Positions 18,717 through 27,261 of a stretch of 64,000 nt of DNA are shown here, one piece after another (positions within the stretch are counted from its first letter, which is position 1; every line of letters starts with the position of its first letter). Both the position numbers and the translations under genes were made by a program. The notes under the pieces were generated by a model. That model saw only the letters and a list, made by a program, of their open reading frames with translations. It had not been told where the DNA came from and searched no databases. Source of the DNA: Spirochaetota bacterium (GTDB lineage: Bacteria > Spirochaetota > UBA4802 > UBA5550); contig JAFGBT010000028.1 of assembly GCA_016933025.1 (NCBI GenBank), positions 124,001 to 188,000 of the forward strand, in the 5' to 3' direction.

Positions 18717-19099
18717 CAATGAAGACGACATTCATTATCATCCAGCAGACCGAGTCTCCCCCGTATTATGATATCATCATTGACCGCGGTGACTCGGCTT
18801 CCTCCTTCAGGATCGCCCAGTTCGACATGCTGGCGCTTCTTGACGGCACCGAGGTCCTCTCCCAGGAAGTCAGATCTCCCCCGGAGCTGTCGGAGCGCGG
18901 CGTGCCCGTCACCTGCGATCACGGCGCATTCAGGCAATTCGATGAGGGCTCGTGCTTCATCGAGCGCTGGCAGCCCCCCGTCATGATCCTCCAGCTGTCC
19001 GGCAGGCGCTTCCTCGGGACCCTGCATCTCCTTGAAGTCGGGGACGGTTACAGCATGCGCTATATTCGCAATAGATCGGCGAAACCCAGGCTGACGTAA
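18713..19099 (+). CDS. LigD 3'-phosphoesterase-like domain protein
   Basis: A 128-residue protein whose order of motifs resembles the stand-alone relatives of the LigD PE domain (DNA polymerase ligase N-terminal domain): TFIIIQQTE....YYDIIIDRG at the start, a middle DEGSCFIERW turn, and LQLSGRRFLGTLHLLEV near the end. The active PE domain uses His residues in the first strand; here HxHYD is replaced by PPYYD, so phosphoesterase activity is doubtful. It is translationally coupled to RNase R by an ATGA overlap, suggesting a nucleic-acid-related role. The assignment rests on my reading alone. Confidence 0.5.
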   Translation: MTMKTTFIIIQQTESPPYYDIIIDRGDSASSFRIAQFDMLALLDGTEVLSQEVRSPPELSERGVPVTCDHGAFRQFDEGSCFIERWQPPVMILQLSGRRFLGTLHLLEVGDGYSMRYIRNRSAKPRLT

Positions 19100-19179
19100 C
19101 GCGACCCGCATGACATAAAACAAAAAAATTGTTGAACCAGAAACCGTTAATGATACAAAAGGGATAGTGAGGTGCGCCC

Positions 19180-20652
19180 ATGAACTGTACGGCAGCAAAA
19201 CCGTCACATGCATTCAAAAAAAAGGATGTCGTCGTCCTTTTCCTGCCGGAGACCGACGCCCGGGGACTGAAAATGTCGCTTCCAGGGGAGTTCTCTTATG
19301 TCGGCAGGAAGCTTGACCTCTCGTACTTCAAGGGAAAAAAGTCCGAGGTCGTCTTCTTCCCGTTTGCGGACAGGCCGGCCGTGATCCTCTGCGGGACCGG
19401 CAAAGCAGGTGATATCGACGCAGAATCCCTCAGGAGAAGCGCTGCCGGCGCGGCCCTCCTGTGCGGTGAAAAATCGATCAGCCGCATACGCGTTATGGTC
19501 CCGGATATCAAGGGGATTGATCCCGCCGTCTGCCTGTCATCAATCGCCGAGGGGATATGCCTCGCCAACTACATCTTCGACCGTTACAAGACCTCGAAAA
19601 ACGACAACGGCAGGTCGCGCCTCTCGGCCGCCGTATTCCACAGCGCAGCGCGGAACGCGGCTGCAGTCTTGAAAAAGACCGCGATCACATCGAGAAACAC
19701 CCTCCTCTGCCGCGACCTGATCAACGAGACCAGCGAAAAGAGCGATGCCGAGGGGATAGCCCGCGAGGCGCGGGCCCTCGCGAAACTGCCGCGCGTCTCC
19801 TGCACGGTATACGGGAAAAAAGAGATAGAGAAGATGAAGATGGGCCTTCTCCTCGCCGTGAACCGGGGCAGTAAAAGACCCCCTCGGCTCGTCGTGCTTT
19901 CCTACCGGGGCGACCCCCGCAGTAAAAAGCATTTCGCCCTTGTCGGCAAGGGCATCACGTTCGACTCAGGCGGCATAAACCTCAAGCCGAGCGGCCACAT
20001 CGAGGACATGCGGACTGACATGGCCGGTGCCGCAGCCGCTCTCTATGCCCTGAAGTCGGCCGCCGAGCTGAAGCTGAATAAAAACATTTACGCGGTGCTC
20101 CCGCTCACTGAGAACATGCTCTCGAGCGACTCGTACCGGCCGGGCGACGTCTTCACGGCGTACGACGGCACCACGGTTGAAATCGGGAACACCGACGCCG
20201 AGGGACGCCTCATTCTGGCCGATGCGCTTGCCTTCACGGTCAAGCGCCTCAGGCCCGCGTGTATTGTTGATATCGCAACGCTCACCGGCGCGTGCCTGGT
20301 CACCTTCGGTGAACTGGTGGCGGGTTATCTCACGACAGACGATGAGCTCGGCAGGCTCCTGGAGGACGCGGCCGCCGCAACGGGCGACCTGATATGGAGG
20401 CTCCCGATCTTCAAGGACTACGAGGATAACCTTAAATCTGACATCGCGGACATTTGCAACATCTCCTCGGAGAAAAATGCGGGCACCATCATGGGAGGGA
20501 TCTTCCTGAAGAATTTCGTTAAGAACTCGAAGTGGGCCCATATCGATATCGCCGGGACGGCGCGCTATTCGAAGCAGAGGGGCTACCGCCCCAAAAACGC
20601 CACGGGATTCGGCGTGAGGCTCCTCCTTGAAGCACTTATAAACTGGAAGTGA
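19180..20652 (+). CDS. pepA: Leucyl aminopeptidase (M17 family)
   Basis: Two-metal cytosolic aminopeptidase of 490 residues. The catalytic C-terminal domain shows VGKGITFDSGG (metal Lys/Asp, ~256), MRTDMAGAAA (~277), LPLTENM (~304) and the family signature NTDAEGRLILADAL (~334). ATLTGACLVTFG follows at ~356. The N-terminal macro-like domain is divergent, as usual. The start is supported by a GAGGTG RBS. It is convergent with the HD-GYP gene 26 bases away. Confidence 0.95.
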   Translation: MNCTAAKPSHAFKKKDVVVLFLPETDARGLKMSLPGEFSYVGRKLDLSYFKGKKSEVVFFPFADRPAVILCGTGKAGDIDAESLRRSAAGAALLCGEKSISRIRVMVPDIKGIDPAVCLSSIAEGICLANYIFDRYKTSKNDNGRSRLSAAVFHSAARNAAAVLKKTAITSRNTLLCRDLINETSEKSDAEGIAREARALAKLPRVSCTVYGKKEIEKMKMGLLLAVNRGSKRPPRLVVLSYRGDPRSKKHFALVGKGITFDSGGINLKPSGHIEDMRTDMAGAAAALYALKSAAELKLNKNIYAVLPLTENMLSSDSYRPGDVFTAYDGTTVEIGNTDAEGRLILADALAFTVKRLRPACIVDIATLTGACLVTFGELVAGYLTTDDELGRLLEDAAAATGDLIWRLPIFKDYEDNLKSDIADICNISSEKNAGTIMGGIFLKNFVKNSKWAHIDIAGTARYSKQRGYRPKNATGFGVRLLLEALINWK

Positions 20653-20678
20653 TGACGTGCGCCCCCGGCGCGGGACGA

Positions 20679-22145
20679 TCAATGAAAGCGATATCCCTTC
20701 TCTCTGAAGAGGGTGATGCACGCGTCAGCCACTTCCGGCTCAAAAAGGATTCCCCTGTTTTTCTCTATCTCCGTGAGCGCCGCTTCAAGGCCCATTCCTG
20801 TCTTGTACGGCCGATCGATGGTCATGGCCTCGAGAACATCGGCGACACATAGGATTTTAGCCTCCAAAAGGATCTCGCCGTCCTTCAACCCTCTCGGGTA
20901 ACCGGAACCATCCAGCTTTTCATGGTGCTGGTAGACGATCTCGGCGATCGGCCAGGGGAAGTCTATACCCTTCAGTATATCGTACCCTACCTGGGGGTGC
21001 TTCTTGATCAGCATGAATTCGACTTCATCAAGCATGCCATGCTTGTTGAGTATCTCCGACGGCACGTATATCTTCCCGAGGTCATGGATGAGGCTCGCCA
21101 TCCTGATGCCTTCGATGGTGTGGTCAGGAAGCTTCATCTGCTTCGCTATCTCACACGCTACCTCTGCCACCCTCCGCTGATGTCCAGCCGTGTACTGGTC
21201 CCTCGACTCCAGCGCGTAACCCATAGACTGAACGATACCCTCCATCGTATTCCGGAGCTTGTTCATGCTCTCGTTCACCTCGGCGGTCCTCGCCTCCACC
21301 AGGTCCTCAAGGTGATAGCGGTACTGCTCAATCTCGGCCTCAACCTTCCTTCGCTCCTGTATGTCGCGCGTGATAAAGACGTAGCCGATTTTCTTCCTTT
21401 CAATATCGCTCATGACCGCTATACTTGACTCGACCGGGATGACTTTCTCTTTGACGGTGATGAACCAGTGTTCAGCGCTTTTTATCTGCCCCTTGTTGGC
21501 CTCGACGGCGTTTATTAGCTCCAGAAGTTCATGCTCCCTGATGAACGACGATATGTTTTTCCCGATGATATCGATCCTGGAATCGGCCTCCAGGAGCTGC
21601 ATGGTGGCATCGTTTGCGAAAATGATATTACCGTCATTATCGCTCAGAAGAAAGCTGTCTGTGGATATTCGTATCGCTCCGAGGAGCCTGGCGTAATCGA
21701 CCTCGAAGAGCTTTTTCTGTGTGACGTCGTAGAGATTGAGGACCAGGCCCTTGAGGGACCTGTGCTCGAGCTGGTTGGTGATGTCCCCCTCCAGGTAGAG
21801 CCAGGCGCCGCGCTTGTGCCTGAAGCGAAACTCCGGAAAAATAAGGGAAGAGCCCTCGCCGGTCAGGGCCATTCGAAACACCGTGGATACCTTCTCGGCG
21901 TCGTCAGGATGGATAAAATCGGTAAACTTTTTATCTGCGAGATCTTCGGGACGATGTCCCAGAAACCACTCAAACGAAGGCGTGGCATACTTGAAGCCCT
22001 GCGCGCTGTCGGTCACGACAACGATGGTACGGATGTTGTCAAGCAGGGAACTGAGGCGCTCCTTTTCCTTAAGGTTTTGCAGCTGATCCTCAAGGTCACG
22101 CACCAGTTTGATAAGCTCGTTTTTCTTCAGATTCCTGACTTCCAT
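20679..22145 (-). CDS. PAS-PAS-HD-GYP cyclic-di-GMP phosphodiesterase
   Basis: A 488-residue soluble signalling protein. A short coiled coil (residues 1-30) leads to PAS 1 with PAC (~32-150) and PAS 2 with PAC (~155-275). A second coiled coil (~275-315) follows, then an HD-GYP domain (~315-488). Metal and signature residues appear intact: GHQRRV, LIHDLGKIYVP, HPQVGYDIL, HHEKLDGSGYP, and GILFEPEVADA near the C-terminus. Presumably it degrades c-di-GMP in response to a PAS-sensed signal. A PilZ receptor is encoded at 47.1 kb in this window. Confidence 0.92.
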   Translation of the reverse strand: MEVRNLKKNELIKLVRDLEDQLQNLKEKERLSSLLDNIRTIVVVTDSAQGFKYATPSFEWFLGHRPEDLADKKFTDFIHPDDAEKVSTVFRMALTGEGSSLIFPEFRFRHKRGAWLYLEGDITNQLEHRSLKGLVLNLYDVTQKKLFEVDYARLLGAIRISTDSFLLSDNDGNIIFANDATMQLLEADSRIDIIGKNISSFIREHELLELINAVEANKGQIKSAEHWFITVKEKVIPVESSIAVMSDIERKKIGYVFITRDIQERRKVEAEIEQYRYHLEDLVEARTAEVNESMNKLRNTMEGIVQSMGYALESRDQYTAGHQRRVAEVACEIAKQMKLPDHTIEGIRMASLIHDLGKIYVPSEILNKHGMLDEVEFMLIKKHPQVGYDILKGIDFPWPIAEIVYQHHEKLDGSGYPRGLKDGEILLEAKILCVADVLEAMTIDRPYKTGMGLEAALTEIEKNRGILFEPEVADACITLFREKGYRFH

Positions 22146-22276
22146 TCCGATTATTCAAAGGCGCGTGACAGGCCGCATACTGTCTTAAAAAAAGGGGAGG
22201 GTCCGTAAACATCCATGTCACGACACAATCCGCATTGGAACGAACTGCCATATTCTTACAATACGACCACCATCCT

Positions 22277-22323
22277 GTCAAGACTTTTCAGACGCCGGGG
22301 CCGGCATCCATATTGTCTTGACA
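22277..22323. promoter_or_regulatory. Divergent -35 elements forming a dyad
   Basis: TGTCAAGAC (22277-22285) and GTCTTGACA (22315-22323) are exact inverted repeats. The left copy gives a leftward TTGACA with a TAAGAA -10 after 17 bp, serving the HD-GYP gene. The right copy gives TTGACA (22318-22323), a 16-bp spacer and TAGCAT (22340-22345), serving the ferritin-like gene. Confidence 0.5.
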
Positions 22324-22369
22324 AACCGGGGCCTGCCGATAGCATGTTGTAAAATAGGAAGAAACGGGT

Positions 22370-22852
22370 ATGGAATACACAATTAAGGAAATTATCGACA
22401 TCGCGGTAGGCATCGAAGAAACTGGGCACGACCTGTACTCGGCCGCCGCAAAAAAATTCAAAGACCACGGCATCAGCGATGTTTTTGATTTTCTCGCCGG
22501 TGAAGAGCTGGCCCACAAAAAGCTCTTCCAGACTTTCATGGACCGGGACGACGAGAAGGGAGCATTCACCGAGGAATATTTCGCCTATCTGAAGGCAATC
22601 GGGGCTCCGCGGGTATTCGAAGGGAGCCGGAAGGACACGGATGCCCTCCTTCGCGGCATGGCAACGCCGATGGAGGTCATACAATTCGCTTTTTCTGCGG
22701 AGAAGGAGTCGATCCTCCTGTACACCGAGATGAAGGAGCTGTACCGGGAGGGGGGCGATACACGTTCTTTGCTGGACAAAATAATCTCGGAAGAAAAAAA
22801 GCACGTCCTCACGCTGTTAGATCTCGCGGAAAAAACCGGGCTCGCGAAGTGA
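22370..22852 (+). CDS. Rubrerythrin-like diiron protein without rubredoxin domain
   Basis: A 160-residue four-helix-bundle protein of the ferritin-like superfamily. Iron-ligand motifs are EETGHDLY (~16), EELAHKKLF (ExxH, ~44), FSAEKESILLYTEM (~107) and SEEKKHVLTL (ExxH, ~142), the two ExxH pattern of rubrerythrins. It lacks a C-terminal rubredoxin Cys4 site. It likely reduces peroxide or stores iron. It has a strong AGGAAG RBS, its own promoter and begins the oxygen-defence island. Confidence 0.85.
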   Translation: MEYTIKEIIDIAVGIEETGHDLYSAAAKKFKDHGISDVFDFLAGEELAHKKLFQTFMDRDDEKGAFTEEYFAYLKAIGAPRVFEGSRKDTDALLRGMATPMEVIQFAFSAEKESILLYTEMKELYREGGDTRSLLDKIISEEKKHVLTLLDLAEKTGLAK

Positions 22853-22942
22853 CGTCGCCTACTTGAACAGGTCGCCGCTCTCCTTGATAATCGAACACGC
22901 AATCAGCCGGAAATAAATCAATGCCTTTTCAGGAGGTGCGGC

Positions 22943-23422
22943 ATGGCGGCGAAAAAAACGACGGTCGGCGGGGAGGCTCCTCTTTTCACGCTCCCGGATG
23001 CTGACGGTAAAACTGTTTCACTGGCCGGCCTACGCGGTTCATGGATCGTGCTTTATTTCTATCCCAGAGACAACACATCCGGCTGCACCACGGAAGCCAT
23101 CGATTTCACGGCAAAAGCCGCAGAGTTCAAAAAGCTTGGAGCGATCGTCATCGGCATAAGCCCCGACTCCTGCGCGAGCCATCAGAAGTTCATGATCAAA
23201 CACGATCTCGGCATAACCCTTCTCAGCGACGCGGACAAAAAAACGCTGAAGCAATACGGTGCTTGGGGAACAAAAATAATGTACGGTCGGGAATCTCAGG
23301 GGGTGGTTCGGTCGACATTCCTCATTGACCCGCGCGGGGTCATTCGTCACGCGTGGGACAAGGTCAGGGTCGCCGGCCACGCCGATGATGTTCTGAAAAC
23401 GCTCAGAAACCTCAGGACATGA
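22943..23422 (+). CDS. bcp: Peroxiredoxin, BCP/PrxQ family
   Basis: A thiol peroxidase of 159 residues. The peroxidatic Cys lies in YPRDNTSGCTTEAIDF (~48). The second Cys of the common CTxEAC motif is Ile here, so it would work as a 1-Cys enzyme or resolve through another thiol (Cys ~75 in PDSCASHQ is a candidate). Thioredoxin-fold motifs (VLYFYPRD, ISPDS, STFLIDPRGVI) are intact. RBS AGGAGG. It lies between the rubrerythrin-like gene and a convergent multihaem cytochrome. Confidence 0.92.
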   Translation: MAAKKTTVGGEAPLFTLPDADGKTVSLAGLRGSWIVLYFYPRDNTSGCTTEAIDFTAKAAEFKKLGAIVIGISPDSCASHQKFMIKHDLGITLLSDADKKTLKQYGAWGTKIMYGRESQGVVRSTFLIDPRGVIRHAWDKVRVAGHADDVLKTLRNLRT

Positions 23423-23443
23423 CAGGCATATCGCCCCGGTCGC

Positions 23444-24775
23444 TTACCGTATCCTCACTCTCTTCTTGGCCGAGGCCATAAGCACCGCAGGGACCGATAT
23501 TTTTCCTCTGCCCATCACCGAGTCGACAAGCTTCTGGTCCGCCAGGCGGTACCAGAGCTTCGCCTCAACGTCGACAGACGTCTCCTTGACGTCAGAAAGG
23601 CGATATTCCTCAACAACATTGGCGAGCGGCTCGATCCGCCGGTCCCTGAGGATCTCCCGGGCCTGTGCCACGTTCATAACCGGCTTCCCGGTTTTGTCGC
23701 CGAACACCGTGTTGTAGAGTACGGCTGACGGATCCAGACGCCCGTCGCGACCCAGGGCCCCGCTGTGAAGCAAGACCCTTCCGCCTCTCCCGGTGACCAG
23801 TATCTCGAGCCACATCTGGCGGACGTGGCTAAGACCGGTCGGGATGCAGTGGCCGGCACCGGTATTGGCCACCGTGACTTTCACGACGCCGCCCTCCGCC
23901 ATGGCTGCAATGGATAGGGTCGCCGCGTGTTTCAGCCGCTCCTCGGCCATTTCCGCAATCGTTTTATCACCGGACATGGCGGGAACCAGCGTGTTGCCGC
24001 CAGCGAAATAATGGGTGAACACATGCTTCCGCTCCGGCCCGCCTGCTGCGGCCTTCCCCGGATTGTCCGGCCGCGGTGTCGACCCGGTCGCCGGAACGCC
24101 CGGCCTCTGGTACATGTGGCAGCTCTGACATTCGATGCCCCTGGCTGCATAGGGGCCCCTCTTCCATTCCTCGTAGGGGGTTTCCAGCTTCGTGCCGAAA
24201 ACTACATGACGCACGTCATGGCAGGCGCCGCAGATTTCCGACCGCGTATGGAAGCCGGAATATTTCGTTTTATGGTAGTCAGATTCCGAATCGCCGTAGG
24301 GCCCCCGCTTGGTCCCGGGATCATCCTCTCCGTGTCCCGGATCAATATTCAGCTCCGCGTTGTACATCTTCCTCGCGCCGGTGGCGGAATGGCAGTAATC
24401 GCACTGAACTCCCTTACGGGCAAGCTCCGGTATTGTTTTCATATGATCGGAGGTCTTACGGGGCATCCCGCTCACAAAGCCGACCGGGGTATGGCAGGAA
24501 ACACAGTGTTCAGCCTCTTTTATCTCGTCGGGATCCGTGAGGCCCCTGAGGTCCTTGAGGGCTACCTCGCGGTAGAGAACATCCCCGTGGGAAAGGCTGT
24601 GCATGGATCCCCTCCACTGCTCATAGATCGTGTCATGACATCCGCCGCAGGTCTCCGGGGAGACGAACCGGGACAGCTCGTAGTGCGGAGTCTTTGAACA
24701 CGATGACAGGAACAGGGCGCAGGCGGCGAACATGAAAGAACCGGCGCGGTTTACTGTTAGCATTTCATTCTCCAC
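23444..24775 (-). CDS. Pentahaem c-type cytochrome lipoprotein
   Basis: A 443-residue exported lipoprotein (lipobox SSC, Cys ~26). Five CxxCH haem sites are visible: CGGCH, CVSCH, CDYCH, CGACH and CQSCH, all in residues ~43-220, with scattered His ligands. The C-terminal half (~270-443) carries a NTGAGHCIPTG motif seen in cytochrome c-554-like and extracellular-electron-transfer cytochromes. Probable role: periplasmic or surface electron transfer. No partner porin or quinol dehydrogenase lies next to it. Donor and acceptor are unknown. Confidence 0.85.
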   Translation of the reverse strand: MENEMLTVNRAGSFMFAACALFLSSCSKTPHYELSRFVSPETCGGCHDTIYEQWRGSMHSLSHGDVLYREVALKDLRGLTDPDEIKEAEHCVSCHTPVGFVSGMPRKTSDHMKTIPELARKGVQCDYCHSATGARKMYNAELNIDPGHGEDDPGTKRGPYGDSESDYHKTKYSGFHTRSEICGACHDVRHVVFGTKLETPYEEWKRGPYAARGIECQSCHMYQRPGVPATGSTPRPDNPGKAAAGGPERKHVFTHYFAGGNTLVPAMSGDKTIAEMAEERLKHAATLSIAAMAEGGVVKVTVANTGAGHCIPTGLSHVRQMWLEILVTGRGGRVLLHSGALGRDGRLDPSAVLYNTVFGDKTGKPVMNVAQAREILRDRRIEPLANVVEEYRLSDVKETSVDVEAKLWYRLADQKLVDSVMGRGKISVPAVLMASAKKRVRIR

Positions 24776-25068
24776 TGGAGTGATTTATCCGCTCATCTTC
24801 CGCGCTTGTCAGGCAATAATCAATCATTTTTTAATTATTGAATAGAAGCCATCCTGACGCCATGAAAGGGATACGGGCGTAGCCGCGGCGCTCCCCCTGA
24901 AAACGGTCATATCGGCTCTATAAATGGAGCGCATGATAAAAAGATTTGTTGACAAAAACCGCCGCGGTATTAGCGTTTATGTACGGCGGCATCTCCCGTG
25001 TCGTCGCCCTCAGGCGATCGGTACTAACGGACGTAATATACCACATCGAACCTATAAGGAATATCAGC

Positions 25069-26241
25069 ATGAAAGCGATCAAAATCAGGGATAACATTTA
25101 CTGGGTCGGGGCCATTGACTGGGACCTGAGAAACTTCCACGGCTATCTCACCCAGCGGGGCTCGACCTATAACGCATACCTGGTGCTTGACAAAAAAATA
25201 ACCCTCATTGATACAGTAAAACACTATCTCTGCGACGAGATGCTGGAGCGTATACGGTCCGTCATAGATCCATCATCGATTGAATGCATCATTTCCAACC
25301 ATGTGGAAATGGACCACTCCGGCTCGCTGCCGGTGATGACGCAGATTGCTCCGAAGGCCCTTATCTACGCGTCGCCAAACGGCATGAAAGGGCTCACCGA
25401 GCATTACGGAATAATCCCCAACCTGAAGGCGGTGCAGAACGGCGAAACCGTCAACACCGGCTCGTACAACTTCACCTTTGTGCTCACCCCCATGGTCCAC
25501 TGGCCGGACAACATGGTCACCTACCTGCCGGAGGAGCAAATCCTTTTTTCCAACGACGCCTTCGGCCAGCACATTGCGAGCGCCGAGCGGTTCGACGACG
25601 AGTACCCGCTTGACATCATACTCTTCGAGGCGAGGAAGTACTACGCCAATATCGTCCTGCCCTACTCCGAGCAGGTGAAAAAGGCTCTTGCCGCTGCTTC
25701 AGCGCTGAAAATCGACATAATAGCGCCGAGCCACGGAATCATCTGGAGAAAAAACATCGGCTCAATCGTCAGCTCGTACGGAGACTGGTCGGCCAACAAA
25801 ACCGAAGACAAAGCCCTGATCGTCTATGACACCATGTGGAACTCCACGAAGAAGATAGCCGGCGCCATCGCCGACGCCTTTGAGGAGCGCGGCTACCCGG
25901 CAGTGATGATGTCCCTCCAGACCAATCATATATCGGACATCATGACGGAGTTGATTGACGCCCGTTATATCTGCGTCGGTTCGCCGACACTCAATAACAA
26001 CATGCTCCCCACCGTGTCTTCATTCCTGACGTACGTGAAGGGGCTGGCTCCGAAAAAAAGGAGGGGGCTCGCCTTCGGCTCTTACGGCTGGGGCGGACAG
26101 AGCGTTGGACAGGTCGAGGAAATACTCAAAGCATGCGGATTTGATATGATGGAGAGCATTAAGCTGAAGTATATCCCTGACGGGACGGCGCTCAAAAACA
26201 TAACGGAAAAGCTCGCGGATGAAATTGCCGGCGGCCAATAG
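25069..26241 (+). CDS. fprA: Flavodiiron protein (A-type; oxygen/NO reductase)
   Basis: Reduces O2 to water, or NO to N2O, using electrons from rubredoxin. Residues 1-250 are the metallo-beta-lactamase diiron domain with ligands HVEMDHSG (HxExD-H), SNDAFGQH and PSHGIIW. Residues ~255-390 are the FMN flavodoxin domain (YDTMWNSTKK, SPTLNNNMLP, GSYGWGG). The start at 25069 is chosen for the AAGGA RBS; an upstream ATG at 24946 adds 41 residues with no similarity. It stands directly before perR and rubredoxin. Confidence 0.95.
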   Translation: MKAIKIRDNIYWVGAIDWDLRNFHGYLTQRGSTYNAYLVLDKKITLIDTVKHYLCDEMLERIRSVIDPSSIECIISNHVEMDHSGSLPVMTQIAPKALIYASPNGMKGLTEHYGIIPNLKAVQNGETVNTGSYNFTFVLTPMVHWPDNMVTYLPEEQILFSNDAFGQHIASAERFDDEYPLDIILFEARKYYANIVLPYSEQVKKALAAASALKIDIIAPSHGIIWRKNIGSIVSSYGDWSANKTEDKALIVYDTMWNSTKKIAGAIADAFEERGYPAVMMSLQTNHISDIMTELIDARYICVGSPTLNNNMLPTVSSFLTYVKGLAPKKRRGLAFGSYGWGGQSVGQVEEILKACGFDMMESIKLKYIPDGTALKNITEKLADEIAGGQ

Positions 26242-26302
26242 CATGGCACGGCCCGCTAACCCGACCCGACGGCCGAATATTGTGCAAACCGGATTCATAT
26301 TT

Positions 26303-26722
26303 ATGGAAACGAACCTCAAGAACATCCTTATCAGAAACGGCATAAGCCCCTCGTACCACAGGCTGAAAATCTTCGAATTCCTCGTAGGCAACAGGAGCCA
26401 TCCGACAGCTGACATTATATACTCAGAGATCATCAGGCAGATCCCCACCCTCTCGAAGACCACCGTGTACAACACCTTAAAGACGCTGGCAGAAAAGGGG
26501 CTTCTCTCCCCACTCACCATAGAAGATACCGAGGTCCGCTATGACGCGGACATCTCCTTCCACGGCCATTTCAAGTGCCAGAGCTGCGGCACGCTTTATG
26601 ATATAGACCTCGGCCCGTTCAAAACCGGCAAAAAGCTGGCCGAAGCCAAAAAGATAGACGGCCACCTCATAACGGAAAAGCAGGTCTACTTTAAAGGCAT
26701 CTGTAGAAAATGCCTGAAATAG
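26303..26722 (+). CDS. perR: Fur-family regulator, PerR-like
   Basis: A 139-residue metal-dependent repressor. The winged helix spans ~15-85 (recognition region LSKTTVYNTLKTLAEKG). The structural Zn site CQSC (~93) and CRKC (~134) is present, and the regulatory metal site includes HGHF (~88) and DLGPF. Its position amid FprA, rubredoxin, CydAB, SOR and rubrerythrin, and a Per-box-like site downstream, argue for peroxide sensing rather than iron sensing. The ATG at 26303 gives the family length; an earlier in-frame ATG (26219) overlaps fprA. Confidence 0.85.
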   Translation: METNLKNILIRNGISPSYHRLKIFEFLVGNRSHPTADIIYSEIIRQIPTLSKTTVYNTLKTLAEKGLLSPLTIEDTEVRYDADISFHGHFKCQSCGTLYDIDLGPFKTGKKLAEAKKIDGHLITEKQVYFKGICRKCLK

Positions 26723-26739
26723 GGACGCACCTATTTTTT
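26717..26739 (+). terminator. Rho-independent terminator after perR
   Basis: Stem AAATAGG/CCTATTT with a 6-nt loop running into six Ts; the perR stop codon lies inside the stem. Confidence 0.65.
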
Positions 26740-26814
26740 GAAGATATGATCCGCACGAGCAGGGATGGCTCACGCCAGAAAAAAAATTTCAGCGTTGCAT
26801 AACAATGAATTTTT

Positions 26815-26859
26815 TTGTTGCCGAAAAACAACGGGTTATATAATTTGTAACCATTACAA
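26815..26859 (+). promoter_or_regulatory. Rubredoxin/cydAB promoter P1 with Per-box-like operator
   Basis: TTGTTG (26815-26820), an 18-bp spacer and a perfect TATAAT (26839-26844). Immediately after comes the 15-bp dyad TTGTAACCATTACAA (26845-26859), 7-1-7 in form, which matches the PerR consensus TTATAATNATTATAA at all but three arm positions. Its position over the start site suits repression. Confidence 0.65.
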
Positions 26860-26912
26860 TTGTTAGTTGCCATATAAAACGCATACGGTTTTATCAAACA
26901 AAGAAAAAAAGG

Positions 26913-26957
26913 TTTCCAAAATTCAAACGGCGTATATAATTGTGCGCCTATCGCACA
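26913..26957 (+). promoter_or_regulatory. Rubredoxin promoter P2 with second dyad
   Basis: TTTCCA (26913-26918), a 16-bp spacer and a second perfect TATAAT (26935-26940), followed at once by the dyad TGTGCG-CCTAT-CGCACA (26941-26957). The regulator is unknown. The remaining leader to the rubredoxin ATG is about 90 nt. Confidence 0.5.
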
Positions 26958-27040
26958 TCATATGAAATCCGATCTGCATCACGCAATCTATTAATGATTG
27001 GATGGCATGCTATGCTATATGAACTACCCACAGGAGGCTC

Positions 27041-27208
27041 ATGATGAAAAAATATGTATGCACAGTCTGCGGATACATTTATGATCCGGAGGTCGGCGAC
27101 CCAGATTCAGGAATTAAGCCGGGAACGCCCTTCGAGAAACTCCCCAAAGACTGGGTGTGCCCCCAGTGCGGCGTTGAAAAAGACCAGTTTGAACCGTATG
27201 AGGACTGA
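27041..27208 (+). CDS. Rubredoxin
   Basis: A 55-residue one-iron electron carrier, too short for many gene finders. Two CxxCG knuckles bind iron: [14 protein letters not shown] (Cys 7 and 10) and [11 protein letters not shown] (Cys 40 and 43). The RBS CAGGAGG lies four bases upstream of the ATG. It is the likely electron donor to the flavodiiron protein and to superoxide reductase and rubrerythrin encoded around it. First gene of a rubredoxin-cydA-cydB-dfx-rbr series. Confidence 0.96.
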   Translation: MMKKYVCTVCGYIYDPEVGDPDSGIKPGTPFEKLPKDWVCPQCGVEKDQFEPYED

Positions 27209-27261
27209 CTCTGCGGCCCGTCAATAGCGGCCGGAACATCGCGTAACGGGAGGTCATACCT

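Noticed and set aside
24814..24840. CAATAAT...ATTATTG dyad upstream of fprA as a Per box
   Set aside because: The 13-bp spacing between arms does not fit the 7-1-7 PerR layout.
25024..25068. Earlier start for the flavodiiron protein (24946)
   Set aside because: The 41 extra residues lack family similarity, and the AAGGA RBS fits ATG 25069.
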